A stretch of DNA of 64,000 bases from CBDDBX01 sp965225955 (GCA_965225955.1 CBDDBX010000012.1:1-64000); one strand, 5' to 3'; positions 35,066 to 44,856 are shown, counted from the stretch's first letter. Notes: generated by a model from the letters alone, not told the origin. Made by a program: numbers and translations.

Positions 35066-36562
35066 ATGTCAGTTATGGAAAGAGATATAAAAAAGGCAGC
35101 AGAGACTAATTTCGACCTGATAATAACAGGCGGTGGTGTATACGGTATTATGCTGGCTCTTGAGTCTGCAAGAAGAGGGCTGAATTTCCTTCTTCTTGAA
35201 AGAGACGATTTTTACGGAGCTACAAGCCTGAACCATCTCCGTACAGTACACGGAGGACTTAGATATCTTCAGAGTGCAGATCTGCTGAGATTCAAGGAGT
35301 CTGTACACGAAAGAAGATGGTTTTTCAGACATATGCCTGGTTATGTAAATCTTATGCCATGTCTTCTTCCTCTTTACGGAAAAGGTCTTCAGAGAAATTC
35401 AATTCTTAAAGCCGGAATACTTGCCAATGATCTCCTCTCTTTCAACAGAAACAGCGGAGTAAGATCAGGTAAAAAAATTCCCTGCGGTAAAGTAGTTTCA
35501 AAAGATAATGCCTGCTCTATTTTCCCAAAAGCCGACAGAGATGGTCTGACTGGAGGCGCAATCTGGTACGATGGAAGTCTGCCTGAGCACCAGAGAATAT
35601 TTGTAGAACTCCTTAAAGCTTCTGTTAAGAAAAGTGGTACAGCTCTCAACTATATGGAAGTTAAACAGCTTACTAAAGATAACAACAAAGTAACTGGTGT
35701 TGAATGTACCGATAAAGAAACCGGAAAAACCATTATGTTCAAAGCTCCGGTAGTAATAAATGCTGCAGGTCCATGGTGCAGAGAGCTTGCTTCAGCTTTT
35801 CACAAAGATGAAAAGAAACTATTTGTTAAGAATCTTCTTTACTGGAACGTTCTTTTCAAAAAGGAAGCTCTGTCTGATTATGCTCTTGGACTTTCTGCTA
35901 GTAAAGGTGCAGGGCACACATACTTCTTCCATCCATGGAAAAACAGATTGGTAGTTGGTTGCGGAGAACTTGTAGTAGATAAAATTCCCAATAATTTCAA
36001 AGTACCTGATGATGAAATGGATAAGTTCATTTCTGACATAAATAAAATTGCACCTCATCTTAAACTTACAAAAGATGATATAGAAAGAGTATATGTAGGA
36101 GTTCTTCCGGCAAAAGATAGTGGATGCCTTGCAAACAGGGAAGTAATTATGAATCATCAGGAAGATGGTGGTCCCGCAGGTCTGTACAGTGTCTCAGGTG
36201 TTAAATTCACAACCTCAAGACTTGTAAGCCACAAACTTATGAACCGTATATATCCTGATATTACAGCAGGTAACTATGAAGATGTCATAAAACCTGATAA
36301 TTTTCTTGATCTTGCTCTTCCATACGCCTACTCTCCCAACTCAGAACTTATAAAAAAACTTAAAGAGGTAGTGAAAACTGAATCCGTTATACATTTAAGT
36401 GACCTTATTATCAGAAGAACAAGCCTGGGAGATAACCCCGGATTAAGTCTGAAGATTCTGCCGGAACTTAGAGACCTTTTCAGTTTCAGCGATTCAGAGT
36501 GGGAAAAAGAGATTGTAATGCTTAAGAACGAACTTAACCGGGGACTGGAGGAGATTAAATGA
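35066..36562 (+). CDS. FAD-dependent glycerol-3-phosphate dehydrogenase family oxidoreductase
   Basis: 498 residues. N-terminal dinucleotide-binding motif (LIITGGGVYGIMLALESARRG) and the GlpA/GlpD-like block TSLNHLRTVHGGLRYLQ, NAAGPW, and a C-terminal GLYSVSGVKFTT. The residue pattern is that of GlpD-family flavoproteins, which oxidise glycerol 3-phosphate. However, the gene lies among glycan-modification genes and not with glpK/glpF, so another polyol phosphate or sugar is possible. GAGAGG precedes the start, and its stop overlaps the next ATG by four bases. Confidence 0.8.
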   Translation: MSVMERDIKKAAETNFDLIITGGGVYGIMLALESARRGLNFLLLERDDFYGATSLNHLRTVHGGLRYLQSADLLRFKESVHERRWFFRHMPGYVNLMPCLLPLYGKGLQRNSILKAGILANDLLSFNRNSGVRSGKKIPCGKVVSKDNACSIFPKADRDGLTGGAIWYDGSLPEHQRIFVELLKASVKKSGTALNYMEVKQLTKDNNKVTGVECTDKETGKTIMFKAPVVINAAGPWCRELASAFHKDEKKLFVKNLLYWNVLFKKEALSDYALGLSASKGAGHTYFFHPWKNRLVVGCGELVVDKIPNNFKVPDDEMDKFISDINKIAPHLKLTKDDIERVYVGVLPAKDSGCLANREVIMNHQEDGGPAGLYSVSGVKFTTSRLVSHKLMNRIYPDITAGNYEDVIKPDNFLDLALPYAYSPNSELIKKLKEVVKTESVIHLSDLIIRRTSLGDNPGLSLKILPELRDLFSFSDSEWEKEIVMLKNELNRGLEEIK

Positions 36563-37551
36563 GCAGAAGAGCTTTTGTTACAGGAGGAACAGGTTTTACC
36601 GGTTCCTGGCTCTGCAGAGCTTTAAAAGATAAAGGCTATGAAGTTTTCGCCCTAGTAAGAAACAGAAAGAAAACCGGTCTTTTGAATACAGAAGGTATAA
36701 ATATTGTAGATGGAGATCTCTCTTCAACTCAATCTCTTGAGGGTATATTTACCGATCTTAAAATAGATACTGTTTTTCACGTTGCAGCAATGTATCGTCA
36801 GGAAGGCGTTTCAAAAGAGCTGTTCTTCAAAGTCAATGTAGACGGAACCAGAGCTCTTCTTGACGAAGCAGTTAAAGCAGGTATTAAGAAATTTGTACAC
36901 TGCAGTACTGTTGGAGTTCAGGGAGAGATATCCAATCCTCCGGCAACAGAAGATGCTCCCTTTAATCCGGGAGACCACTATCAGGAATCCAAACTTGAAG
37001 GTGAAAAACTTGCATTGTCATATTTTAATGAAGGAAAAATTGCAGGCGCTGTTGTCAGGCCTGTAGGTATTTACGGTCCCGGAGATACCAGATTTCTTAA
37101 ACTTTTCAGACATATAAACAGCGGAAAATTCAAGATGATAGGTAACGGTAAACCTCTTTACCATCTGACCTTTGTTGAAGACCTGGTTGCAGGAATTATT
37201 CTTGCAGGTGAAGTTGAAGCCAGTAATAAAAGAGTCTACACAATTGGTGGGAATGAGTACCTTCCTCTTGAAGATCTGGTTGCCCTTATTGCTGAAATAC
37301 TTGGAAAAAAAGTCTCATCACTGAAAATCCCACTACCCCCTGTCTATATGGCAGCTTTCTGCTGTGAAATGATCTGCAGACCTCTTGGTATTGAACCTCC
37401 ACTATTCAGAAGACGCCTTGATTTCTTCACAAAAGACAGAGCCTTTGACATTACCAGAGCAAAGAGTGAACTGAACTATCAGCCTCAGATTTCACTTAAA
37501 GATGGTTTAACACGTACAGCAGAGTGGTACAGAGAAGAGAAACTTATTTAG
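36559..37551 (+). CDS. NAD-dependent epimerase/dehydratase (extended SDR, HpnA/3-beta-HSD-like)
   Basis: 330 residues. TGGTGFTGSWL nucleotide motif at residues 8-18, HVAAMY, an active-site Ser in HCSTVGVQG, the YxxxK catalytic pair (YQESK) and RPVGIYGPGD. It resembles hopanoid-associated sugar epimerases and 3-beta-hydroxysteroid-type SDRs. The substrate is not visible; its place between an FAD enzyme and a PHP-like protein argues for a nucleotide- or lipid-linked sugar. Four-base overlap with the preceding gene shows tight coupling. Confidence 0.82.
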   Translation: MSRRAFVTGGTGFTGSWLCRALKDKGYEVFALVRNRKKTGLLNTEGINIVDGDLSSTQSLEGIFTDLKIDTVFHVAAMYRQEGVSKELFFKVNVDGTRALLDEAVKAGIKKFVHCSTVGVQGEISNPPATEDAPFNPGDHYQESKLEGEKLALSYFNEGKIAGAVVRPVGIYGPGDTRFLKLFRHINSGKFKMIGNGKPLYHLTFVEDLVAGIILAGEVEASNKRVYTIGGNEYLPLEDLVALIAEILGKKVSSLKIPLPPVYMAAFCCEMICRPLGIEPPLFRRRLDFFTKDRAFDITRAKSELNYQPQISLKDGLTRTAEWYREEKLI

Positions 37552-37559
37552 GATATATT

Positions 37560-38342
37560 ATGAAAAGAGAACTTATTGCAGATACCCATATACACATTTA
37601 CGAGAACTACAATATTGAGCAGTTTATCTCCAATGGCCTTGCCAATGCCGGGAAGTTCAGTTCAGAAGAGGCGGTAAAACTGCTATGCCTTACTGAAGCA
37701 AAAGAGAACAGATTTTTCAAAAAATTCTCTGATGGAGAGACCTGCGGTAGCTACTCATTTTCAAAAACTGAAGAGGACTTTTCACTTAAAATAATTAAAG
37801 ATAATAAGACAGAAGGCTATTTGCTTAATGGCAGACAGATTGTAACCAGCGAAGGCATAGAAGTACTTGCTCTTGCAACCAGTGAGATAATAGAAGATGG
37901 TAAACCTGCCTCTGAGGTAATTGATTCCCTTATCAGTAAAGGAGCTGTTGTGGTTCTGGGATGGGGAGTTGGTAAGTGGCTTTTTGGCAGAGGCAATCTG
38001 GTAAACCAGCTAATCGATAAGTATAGTGCTTCACAGATAATCATTGGTGATAATAGTGCCCGTCCTCCTTTCTGGGGAACTCCTGTACAGTTTCTGAAAG
38101 GTGGAGAGAAAGGTATAAAAATTGTCGCAGGCTCAGATCCCCTTCCTTTCAGTGAAGAGATCAATAAACCAGGCACCTACAATATTGTGGGTACAACAGA
38201 GTTTAATGAAAACACTCCGGGGTCATCATTAAATAACCTTATAACTTCCGGTGATTACAAAATCTGCGGAAAACGTGATTCTATTGCTGAATTCTTTACA
38301 AGACAGCTCAGAATGTATACAAAAAAGTACCTGGGTAAATAG
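37560..38342 (+). CDS. PHP/amidohydrolase-like protein, function unknown
   Basis: 260 residues starting at ATG 37560 (MKRELIADTHIHIYENY). The DTHIH block near the N-terminus is a metal-binding motif of PHP or amidohydrolase folds; later blocks are GIEVLALATSE, VVVLGWGVGKWLFGRG, IGDNSARPPFWGTP and IVAGSDPLPF. These could supply further ligands. A longer frame from 37524 overlaps the SDR. Family members occur near polysaccharide genes in other bacteria, but I cannot name the substrate. Last gene of the operon. Confidence 0.6.
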   Translation: MKRELIADTHIHIYENYNIEQFISNGLANAGKFSSEEAVKLLCLTEAKENRFFKKFSDGETCGSYSFSKTEEDFSLKIIKDNKTEGYLLNGRQIVTSEGIEVLALATSEIIEDGKPASEVIDSLISKGAVVVLGWGVGKWLFGRGNLVNQLIDKYSASQIIIGDNSARPPFWGTPVQFLKGGEKGIKIVAGSDPLPFSEEINKPGTYNIVGTTEFNENTPGSSLNNLITSGDYKICGKRDSIAEFFTRQLRMYTKKYLGK

Positions 38343-38378
38343 TAATTCATACAATCTTAAACTAACAGCAAAGTTTCA

Positions 38379-38407
38379 TTGACAGGTTCCGGGGTTAGCA
38401 GTAAAAT
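38379..38407 (+). promoter_or_regulatory. Promoter of the first SGNH gene
   Basis: TTGACA (38379-38384), 17 bases, TAAAAT (38402-38407), 29 bases before the ATG. Confidence 0.7.
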
Positions 38408-38436
38408 TTTATTTAAACAGGTTACGGGAGAATTAA

Positions 38437-39954
38437 ATGAAACCAACTACCCTTTTTTTATGGTTAATATTTATTCTGACAACCACCTTTCTTGCCGCAG
38501 AAAGCGATTTTTCAATTACAGTCAGATCTGCTGAAATTTCCACAGATTCTTTACACCTCTACATTAAAAGAGACTGGAATCATCTTCTTATAACAGATAC
38601 AGAACATAAACTTCTCTTCAGTATGAGAACAGATGATTCATCAGAATCTATTGTTTCAGCTGGTTACAGTAATCAGTTTAATTCATACTATGGTCTGGTA
38701 GTAAGAAAATCCGACAACCGGACGCGTTCGTTAATATGCAGGACGGATAAATCTTCGAACCTGCTTCTGGAAAACCTCAAAGAATTTATTTTTCAGCCGG
38801 TAATATTTGGTAAAGACTCAAATCTTTTAGCATATATAAGCAACAACTACACTCTGGTTGTAATAGATATTCACAGTAATCGCGAAATATTAAGAAAGCA
38901 GTTTGAAAAACCTATATACAACCTGGAAGCTCAGATGAAACAGAATAGTTCAAGTTTAAATTTCCAGACTCTGGGCAAAACCGGAGATCTGAATCTCACG
39001 ATACATGCAGATTCTCTACAGAACAGCCCGCCGGAGATTATTCATAGTTCTCCTGTTGCACAGAAACCAGTTACTCCATCTGCGTCTTCACCCAGAAATT
39101 TCAGAAAGTTTCTCTGTTATGGTGACAGTATCACTTCCGGTTATATAAATCACCACCCATCAACCAGAGGCTATGTCCCGCGTTTCGCTCAGTTAATAGA
39201 AACACATCTCTATTCAACCGGTACTGAAGCAATAAGAGTGGGTAATCCCGGGGCTACCACACATATCCTTCTCCGGGGAATTGAGAGAGAGCTTGACAGA
39301 TATGATGCTGGCTATCTTCTTCTGCACGGCGGTACAAATGATCGCCCCGGTCACGAAGAGAGAGCTCTTGAGAGCTTTACCAATATCAAAGCCATGGCTC
39401 AGGCAGCTATTGACAGAGGAATGATTCCTGTTCTGTCAACACTGATCCCAAGAACTGAATCAGATTACCTGCCGGATTTCAGGGAAATAAACGAATTTAC
39501 CAACAGGCACATAAGAGATTTTGCAGCAAGTGCTGATCTTCCGTTAGCTGATTTCTGGAATGTATTCATCAGCCATCAGGATTACGATTCACTCATGTCT
39601 GACTATGCTCATCCCAGCGAAAAAGGCTATGAACTTATGGCTCACACATGGCTGAGAATAATACCTCCTCTTACTCCCGATAAAACAGATATACAGAGAA
39701 GCGGAGCCAAAGGGATATCCATATCCTGGGAAAATGAAGAACTCGATATTGATCACTGGATAGTAGATTACGGTTATAAGAGTGGTAGCTATAACAGATC
39801 TGTAAAAATAACCGGCGAATCACTTCATAAAATACTGAATCCGGCATTCAGCTCACCTTTTGATATGAATATCTTTTTCAAAATAACAGCAGTAGATAAA
39901 GATGGCAATAAAAGCCATGAAACCGTGGAGTATTCAACATTACAGCTTGATTGA
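38437..39954 (+). CDS. Exported SGNH/GDSL hydrolase with N-terminal beta domain and Fn3-like tail (copy 1)
   Basis: 505 residues. A signal peptide (1-21) is followed by a beta-rich domain without recognised family (about 25-195), a Pro/Ser linker, an SGNH hydrolase domain (about 222-412) and an Fn3-like tail. All four blocks are visible: GDSIT with Ser231, VGNPGA with Gly272, GGTND with Asn301, and DYAH with Asp389/His392. SGNH enzymes of this kind deacylate glycans or esters, so it may remove acetyl groups from the surface polymer made by neighbouring genes; this is inference. GGGAG precedes the ATG. A paralogue follows under its own promoter. Confidence 0.83.
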   Translation: MKPTTLFLWLIFILTTTFLAAESDFSITVRSAEISTDSLHLYIKRDWNHLLITDTEHKLLFSMRTDDSSESIVSAGYSNQFNSYYGLVVRKSDNRTRSLICRTDKSSNLLLENLKEFIFQPVIFGKDSNLLAYISNNYTLVVIDIHSNREILRKQFEKPIYNLEAQMKQNSSSLNFQTLGKTGDLNLTIHADSLQNSPPEIIHSSPVAQKPVTPSASSPRNFRKFLCYGDSITSGYINHHPSTRGYVPRFAQLIETHLYSTGTEAIRVGNPGATTHILLRGIERELDRYDAGYLLLHGGTNDRPGHEERALESFTNIKAMAQAAIDRGMIPVLSTLIPRTESDYLPDFREINEFTNRHIRDFAASADLPLADFWNVFISHQDYDSLMSDYAHPSEKGYELMAHTWLRIIPPLTPDKTDIQRSGAKGISISWENEELDIDHWIVDYGYKSGSYNRSVKITGESLHKILNPAFSSPFDMNIFFKITAVDKDGNKSHETVEYSTLQLD

Positions 39955-39979
39955 CAAAGGCTGGTAATGCTGGTATTCT
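39951..39979 (+). promoter_or_regulatory. Promoter of the second SGNH gene, overlapping the stop of the first
   Basis: TTGACA (39951-39956), 17 bases, TATTCT (39974-39979); the -35 box includes the TGA of the upstream gene. Confidence 0.6.
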
Positions 39980-40017
39980 CAACAGGTTAGAATTATTTAT
40001 AATGTCGGAGATAGTTT

Positions 40018-41538
40018 ATGATTTTCAGTAAAAAACATTATCTGTCCTTGCTTCTTATCATTACCTTAAGTCTGCTTTTATCAGGCAGCACATCGGTTCA
40101 TAAAACCAGAGGGATGATTGAAGCAGGAGAAACAACTTACAGCTTTACCAGCTCTGCTCACTCTGTGGCAGTTTATAACAAAGAACAGCAAATCTTCACT
40201 CACAAATGTGGAGCTTCAGAAATGATTGTCAGTACAGGTTACAGCAATTATATGAAGTCACTATACTGCTTTAAAGTAAGATTTGAACAGAATGGCACAA
40301 AATCACTTATCAGTGTTACTCCTGCAGGAGAAGAGTTAATTGCCGGCAATCTGGCAAAGCTGCCGTACAATCCTTCTTATACAGGTAACTCCGGCAGATA
40401 CGTTGCATATATTGACTCTGAGTTTACCCTGACAATAATAGATGCAGATAGTAATTCAGTTATCCATAAAATCAGGTTTGACAAACCAGTATACAATCTC
40501 AGCACTAATGGCAACACTGTAACTTTCTACAGATTAAAAGGTTTTGGTGATGAAAAGATAAGCTTCTCTTCAGACAATATTGGTTCCGGCAATCTGAATT
40601 TCAGATACGGCACAGTTATAAACACTGTATCAGAATCAGCAAAAAATAGTCTTGCCCAGCTTAACAAGAGAAGATTTCTCTGTGCAGGTGATAGTATTAC
40701 AAGAGGTAAAATAGGCACCGTAGTAAGAATCGATCTTGGTTATATACCTAAACTACATATCCTGATTAATGATCAGCTATATTCAGATGAAGTTTCAATG
40801 GTTAATTATGGTAAAAACGGTGAAACCACAAGAGAAATGTTATCCAGATTTGATTACATACTGGATGCAAGTGAAAAAGCCGCTTTTCTCCTTCTTCACA
40901 TGGGAACAAACGATATGCCTGTTGAAGGAATCAGCCCAATGCAGACCTTCCTCAACATAAAAGAGATGGTTCTTAAAGCCAGAAACAGAGGAATGCTTCC
41001 GGTTATCTCAACCCTGATACCAAGAAAACCCAAGGATTCACTAACTGGTGATTTCAGACCTTTTAATATTGAAACAAACAACCTTCTGAAAGCTTTTGCA
41101 GTAGAAGCAGGTATTCCTATTGCTGACTTCTGGGATATATTTATAAATCATCCGGGATACGATACAGACCCCGACATTATGTCTGACCACGTTCATCCCG
41201 GGAGAGATGGTTACCAGTTAATGGCAAATGAGTGGATCAAAAAAATTCCTCCACTACCGGTTACAGGTTCAGCTTTTGATAAAAGCAAACCAAATAAAAT
41301 TGTTTTCAACTGGAGTGGGAATCCTGAAATGGATATAGATCACTACATTATCAAATATAGCCGTGGAGGAGATGAGTTGAACAGAACAGTGCAACTTAAA
41401 GTTCCTTCAACAACTATTAACTTCCTCAATCCTGTATTCCTGTCACCATTCTCATTCAGAATAAAACTCACCATAGAAGCTGTTGATAAAGATGGCAATA
41501 AAAGCCCTGTATCAACACTTATGGATTCAGATAATTAA
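40018..41538 (+). CDS. Exported SGNH/GDSL hydrolase with N-terminal beta domain and Fn3-like tail (copy 2)
   Basis: 506 residues, the same three-part layout as the gene before it and a clear tandem paralogue. Signal peptide to about residue 25. GDSIT with Ser226, a GKNGET Gly block, MGTND with Asn298, and DHVH in the last block; the catalytic set is complete. The tail ends with AVDKDGNKSPVS, matching AVDKDGNKSHET in copy 1. The diverged N-terminal domain suggests different targets or binding partners. A hairpin follows at 41548. Confidence 0.83.
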   Translation: MIFSKKHYLSLLLIITLSLLLSGSTSVHKTRGMIEAGETTYSFTSSAHSVAVYNKEQQIFTHKCGASEMIVSTGYSNYMKSLYCFKVRFEQNGTKSLISVTPAGEELIAGNLAKLPYNPSYTGNSGRYVAYIDSEFTLTIIDADSNSVIHKIRFDKPVYNLSTNGNTVTFYRLKGFGDEKISFSSDNIGSGNLNFRYGTVINTVSESAKNSLAQLNKRRFLCAGDSITRGKIGTVVRIDLGYIPKLHILINDQLYSDEVSMVNYGKNGETTREMLSRFDYILDASEKAAFLLLHMGTNDMPVEGISPMQTFLNIKEMVLKARNRGMLPVISTLIPRKPKDSLTGDFRPFNIETNNLLKAFAVEAGIPIADFWDIFINHPGYDTDPDIMSDHVHPGRDGYQLMANEWIKKIPPLPVTGSAFDKSKPNKIVFNWSGNPEMDIDHYIIKYSRGGDELNRTVQLKVPSTTINFLNPVFLSPFSFRIKLTIEAVDKDGNKSPVSTLMDSDN

Positions 41539-41547
41539 TTTAATTAC

Positions 41548-41573
41548 CCCGGCAGCCACTTAAAACTGCCGGG
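41548..41573 (+). terminator. Hairpin after the SGNH pair
   Basis: CCCGGCAG and CTGCCGGG, perfect 8-bp stem with a ten-base loop; no U-tract follows on the plus strand. Confidence 0.6.
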
Positions 41574-41594
41574 TTCAACCTCACGGAGATATCT

Positions 41595-43892
41595 ATGTCC
41601 AGAAGAACCGGCTATATAATAACTGTTCTTATTCTCTTAACACTATTCACTCTTCTCAGAGTATATTCCCCCTCTTCCGACATTCCTTCAAATATTACTC
41701 CCAGCGGTAGTATTTATACAGATGAAGGTAATCAGTGTCACAATTCAAGAAGCAAGGTTCTTTTTAACAACTGGTTTCCCGACAACTGGAAAATAACCTG
41801 TTATAATCCATTTCTTCCATATATTAAGCTTGGCCTGTTTAAAGCTTTTGATACAGGAATGGTTCAGCAGAGAATTGTATCTTATATATTCGCCTTCCTC
41901 TCCCTACTATTCTTCTACCTGAAAATATCGTCGTACTTTTCACGCTGGTATGGCATTGCGGGCCTGCTCCTTCTTGGCTCCAACTTCATATATCTCATGT
42001 ACAACAGAATAGGAACCTTCGAAACATCTCTGGTTTTCTGGATGATATTTACTGTATGGGCTCTTGAAAAGTACAGAGCAGATGAGAAGCATATGTACCT
42101 GTTCCTTGCAGGTATATCTGCCTTCATGACTTTCATATTTAAGAATATCGCTATCTATTTTCTTCCTGCACCATTCATAGCACTTGGCATTATGCTGGTA
42201 TCTGAAGGGAGATTCAGAAGAAAACAGATTACCCGGCCTTTTACATTCCTTATTATGGGAATTGGAATAACCTGGTTATTATGGTTCACCCTCTTCTACA
42301 TGCCCAACAGAGAGTGGATACTCTCAGCTCCCGGCAAATATATGAGTGGTTTAATGCTTCCATCAAGCATTCGTGTTGCTCTTAATAATTTCATAAATTT
42401 CCCCTGGAAAGAGCAGTTTCATAAAATACCTGTAGTATGGATTACTTCACTCTTTTTTATTCCCATCTATTTCCGACGGCTCATTACCCGCAGATCCACA
42501 ATAACAGAAAATGGCTGGCTTCTTCTGTTCTTTGCAAATACAGTATTTCTTTCAATAATGTCATACCGTCCTACAAGATACTTCCTTCCGGTAATTCCTG
42601 CAATGATCTTCATGACTATCTGTTTCATAAAATGGATTCAGCAGAAAGAGAAAACTCCTGCAATAAGAGGATGGCTTAATATTCCAGTTATTCTGTTTGA
42701 TGCACTATGGATATTTACCGCTTCATGGGTATGCTTCATCCCCTTCAGCAGAAGGTTTATCTATTTTAATATTTCAGCAAAAGAACTTATAATAACATCT
42801 CTGGTAACTGCTCTTCTGATAAAAATGGCCCCGTCTTTATCTCTTCATAATCTTAAAAAGAAAATTGCTCTGCCCTTAAGTATTCTGATGATTGCAACTT
42901 CAGTTGGTTACAGCTCCTGGCAATACTTCAGCTGGATGAATATCAGAACCAGCTATATTAAGAGCTGTGCAGATAGTCTGGCTAAACTTGAAGGCACTGC
43001 ATGGATAGCAGGTCTTGCTGCTCCTGCTGCAGTAATGGATACAAAGCATAAATCCCTGTTCCTCTATCCCAACTTTGTAAATTTTGACGCTCCTTTTGAT
43101 AAATATGACCTTAGTCATGCACTACTTGAAACCGGAGCCAGCAGGGAAGTAAAGATCTTTCATAAAACCTGGCCTCTAAAGATGAGCCACACCCCAATTG
43201 TAGCGGTCTATCCTCTCAAGGATTACAATATGCACCTCTACGATTTTAAAGCTCCATATATTAAATCCTACAGCAATGGAGTCGTTACAATTAACAATCC
43301 ATCAGAGAAGGTAATTAACAGTTCTCTGAAAACAATCAACCTTTCTGATATGTCAGTAACAGAAGAAGAGATTGTTATTAAACCCGGCCTCAACACAATT
43401 CAGGCTGTTATACCAGATAACTCAGCAATTGGTATTCCCACAGATAAACTGGAACCCACCTTTATCTACTACGGTGGTAATTTTGGAAGAAGAACCGGTA
43501 GAGTTGTTCCTTACCCCGGCAATTCATCGTTAAGAGCAGTGGAGTTCAGAAGAAAATACAATTCCCCCGGTTTTATAGCTTTTGGCCCCGGCGTACCGTT
43601 TGCTCCAGGTAGATTTAAAGCTGAGTTCCATATCGATTTTCCGGGGATTATGACAAGAATTAAACCTATGGCAACAATAGATATAGTAGACACTGGTTCA
43701 GGCAGAGTTCTTGCTTCCAGAGTTGTTAAACCCAGATCTGTAGAGAAATCAGGTATATATACACTTGAAACAGTTATAGATAAAACCACCAGTATTGATT
43801 TCAGAGTCAGAGCTGAAGGAACCTCCGGGGTTCTGTTCAGAAAGATGGTGCTTAACTATGACCTTCTCTACTTCCCCAAAAAGAAAAATTGA
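41595..43892 (+). CDS. GT39/ArnT-type polyprenyl-phosphate-sugar glycosyltransferase, membrane protein
   Basis: 765 residues. About eleven membrane segments occupy the first 460 residues. The first loop carries the acidic pair of the GT-C fold (YTDEGN, Asp43-Glu44), and NRIGTFETSLVFW matches the second conserved loop of the PMT/ArnT family. Residues about 480-765 form a periplasmic beta-rich domain. The enzyme would transfer a sugar from a polyprenyl phosphate to lipid, glycan or protein, fitting the GT2 polyprenyl-phosphate glucosyltransferase-like gene at 44857. The acceptor is not known. CGGAG precedes the ATG. Confidence 0.8.
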   Translation: MSRRTGYIITVLILLTLFTLLRVYSPSSDIPSNITPSGSIYTDEGNQCHNSRSKVLFNNWFPDNWKITCYNPFLPYIKLGLFKAFDTGMVQQRIVSYIFAFLSLLFFYLKISSYFSRWYGIAGLLLLGSNFIYLMYNRIGTFETSLVFWMIFTVWALEKYRADEKHMYLFLAGISAFMTFIFKNIAIYFLPAPFIALGIMLVSEGRFRRKQITRPFTFLIMGIGITWLLWFTLFYMPNREWILSAPGKYMSGLMLPSSIRVALNNFINFPWKEQFHKIPVVWITSLFFIPIYFRRLITRRSTITENGWLLLFFANTVFLSIMSYRPTRYFLPVIPAMIFMTICFIKWIQQKEKTPAIRGWLNIPVILFDALWIFTASWVCFIPFSRRFIYFNISAKELIITSLVTALLIKMAPSLSLHNLKKKIALPLSILMIATSVGYSSWQYFSWMNIRTSYIKSCADSLAKLEGTAWIAGLAAPAAVMDTKHKSLFLYPNFVNFDAPFDKYDLSHALLETGASREVKIFHKTWPLKMSHTPIVAVYPLKDYNMHLYDFKAPYIKSYSNGVVTINNPSEKVINSSLKTINLSDMSVTEEEIVIKPGLNTIQAVIPDNSAIGIPTDKLEPTFIYYGGNFGRRTGRVVPYPGNSSLRAVEFRRKYNSPGFIAFGPGVPFAPGRFKAEFHIDFPGIMTRIKPMATIDIVDTGSGRVLASRVVKPRSVEKSGIYTLETVIDKTTSIDFRVRAEGTSGVLFRKMVLNYDLLYFPKKKN

Positions 43893-43917
43893 CAGATAAG
43901 ATCAAATATTATAATCT
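43889..43917 (+). promoter_or_regulatory. Promoter of the methyltransferase gene
   Basis: TTGACA (43889-43894) overlaps the preceding stop; TATAAT is 15 bases away (43910-43915), or TAATCT 17 bases away (43912-43917). Confidence 0.6.
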
Positions 43918-43943
43918 GATTGTTCAATTCAGGTAAGGAAATC

Positions 43944-44597
43944 ATGAGTAGTAAAAGGGAACAGAATATTGAAGAGGCATACAGCCGTATTAAAGCCATA
44001 TATAAAGAAAAAGGAGTTTTTCACTCCTTCTATACATTTTACAGACATCTGACTTGTCCGATTAAGAAGATATTTACTCTTATACCGGAAGAGAAAACAA
44101 TACTTGATATTGGTTGTGGTTTTGGTTTTATATCCTTATGGACAGCTCTTGTATTCAGGAACTCAACGGTTAAAGGTATGGATCTTGTTAAAGAGAGAAT
44201 TGATTTTGCTTCTGATCTGTGCAAAGACATTCCCAACCTTAGCTTTGAAGTAAAAGATATAACTAAAGATAACCTTGAAGAGAACGGAAACATGATTCTT
44301 CTGATCGACCTGTTTCATCACGTTCCTTTTGAATCACAGCTTCCGTTTCTTAAGCAGTGTATGGATCGCATACCATCTGGTGGCTACATTATATTTAAAG
44401 ATATAGACAGACGCCCCTGGTGGAAATATAAGGTGAACTATATTCAGGACTATATCTTTACGAAAGAGAAAACCTTCAGCAGAGATCGTCGTGAATATAT
44501 GAAATTTTTTGAAGAAGAAGGGTTTGAAACAGAATATTTTGATCTTATGAAGTTCTATCCATATTCACACTACCTCATAAGAGCCCGGAAGAAGTAA
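43944..44597 (+). CDS. Class I SAM-dependent methyltransferase
   Basis: 217 residues from ATG 43944, behind AAGGAA; an upstream TTG frame is less likely. The SAM site is ILDIGCGFGFISLW, with the acidic GMDLVKERI after strand 2 and MILLIDLFHHVP as motif III. It resembles UbiE/Methyltransf_25-type enzymes that modify small molecules or lipids, and the C-terminal RREYMKFFEEEGFETEYF is typical. The target is unknown; the neighbourhood suggests an envelope lipid or glycan. Confidence 0.85.
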   Translation: MSSKREQNIEEAYSRIKAIYKEKGVFHSFYTFYRHLTCPIKKIFTLIPEEKTILDIGCGFGFISLWTALVFRNSTVKGMDLVKERIDFASDLCKDIPNLSFEVKDITKDNLEENGNMILLIDLFHHVPFESQLPFLKQCMDRIPSGGYIIFKDIDRRPWWKYKVNYIQDYIFTKEKTFSRDRREYMKFFEEEGFETEYFDLMKFYPYSHYLIRARKK

Positions 44598-44804
44598 ACT
44601 CAGCGCATCAATTGCTTCCTGTACGACACTGACTAACAGGGATCCTCACAGACAATCATCCATTATTTGTTGAACGGATTTTTCTTCTGTATACACAAAT
44701 AATTATCTATTTTGCTCCTATGAAAAAGAACCTCGTTTTTTACCCCTTTCCAGCGCAAGAAAATAATAGCTCTTACCCCCTTAAAATGGTATAATAGCCT
44801 TTTC

Positions 44805-44833
44805 TTGACATTGTACCGTTTAAATTATAATAT
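44805..44833 (+). promoter_or_regulatory. Promoter of the GT2-SDR-GMC-barrel operon
   Basis: TTGACA (44805-44810), 17 bases, TAATAT (44828-44833); TATAAT is also present at 15-base spacing (44826-44831). The rest of 44598-44804 holds a CACGGACT-like degenerate repeat around 44620-44660. Confidence 0.7.
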
Positions 44834-44856
44834 TCGGTATTTACGGGTGGAATATT

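Noticed and set aside
38437..41538. SGNH proteins as lipases
   Set aside because: Signal peptides, glycan-gene context and SGNH block spacing fit esterases of glycans better; no lipase-specific features seen.
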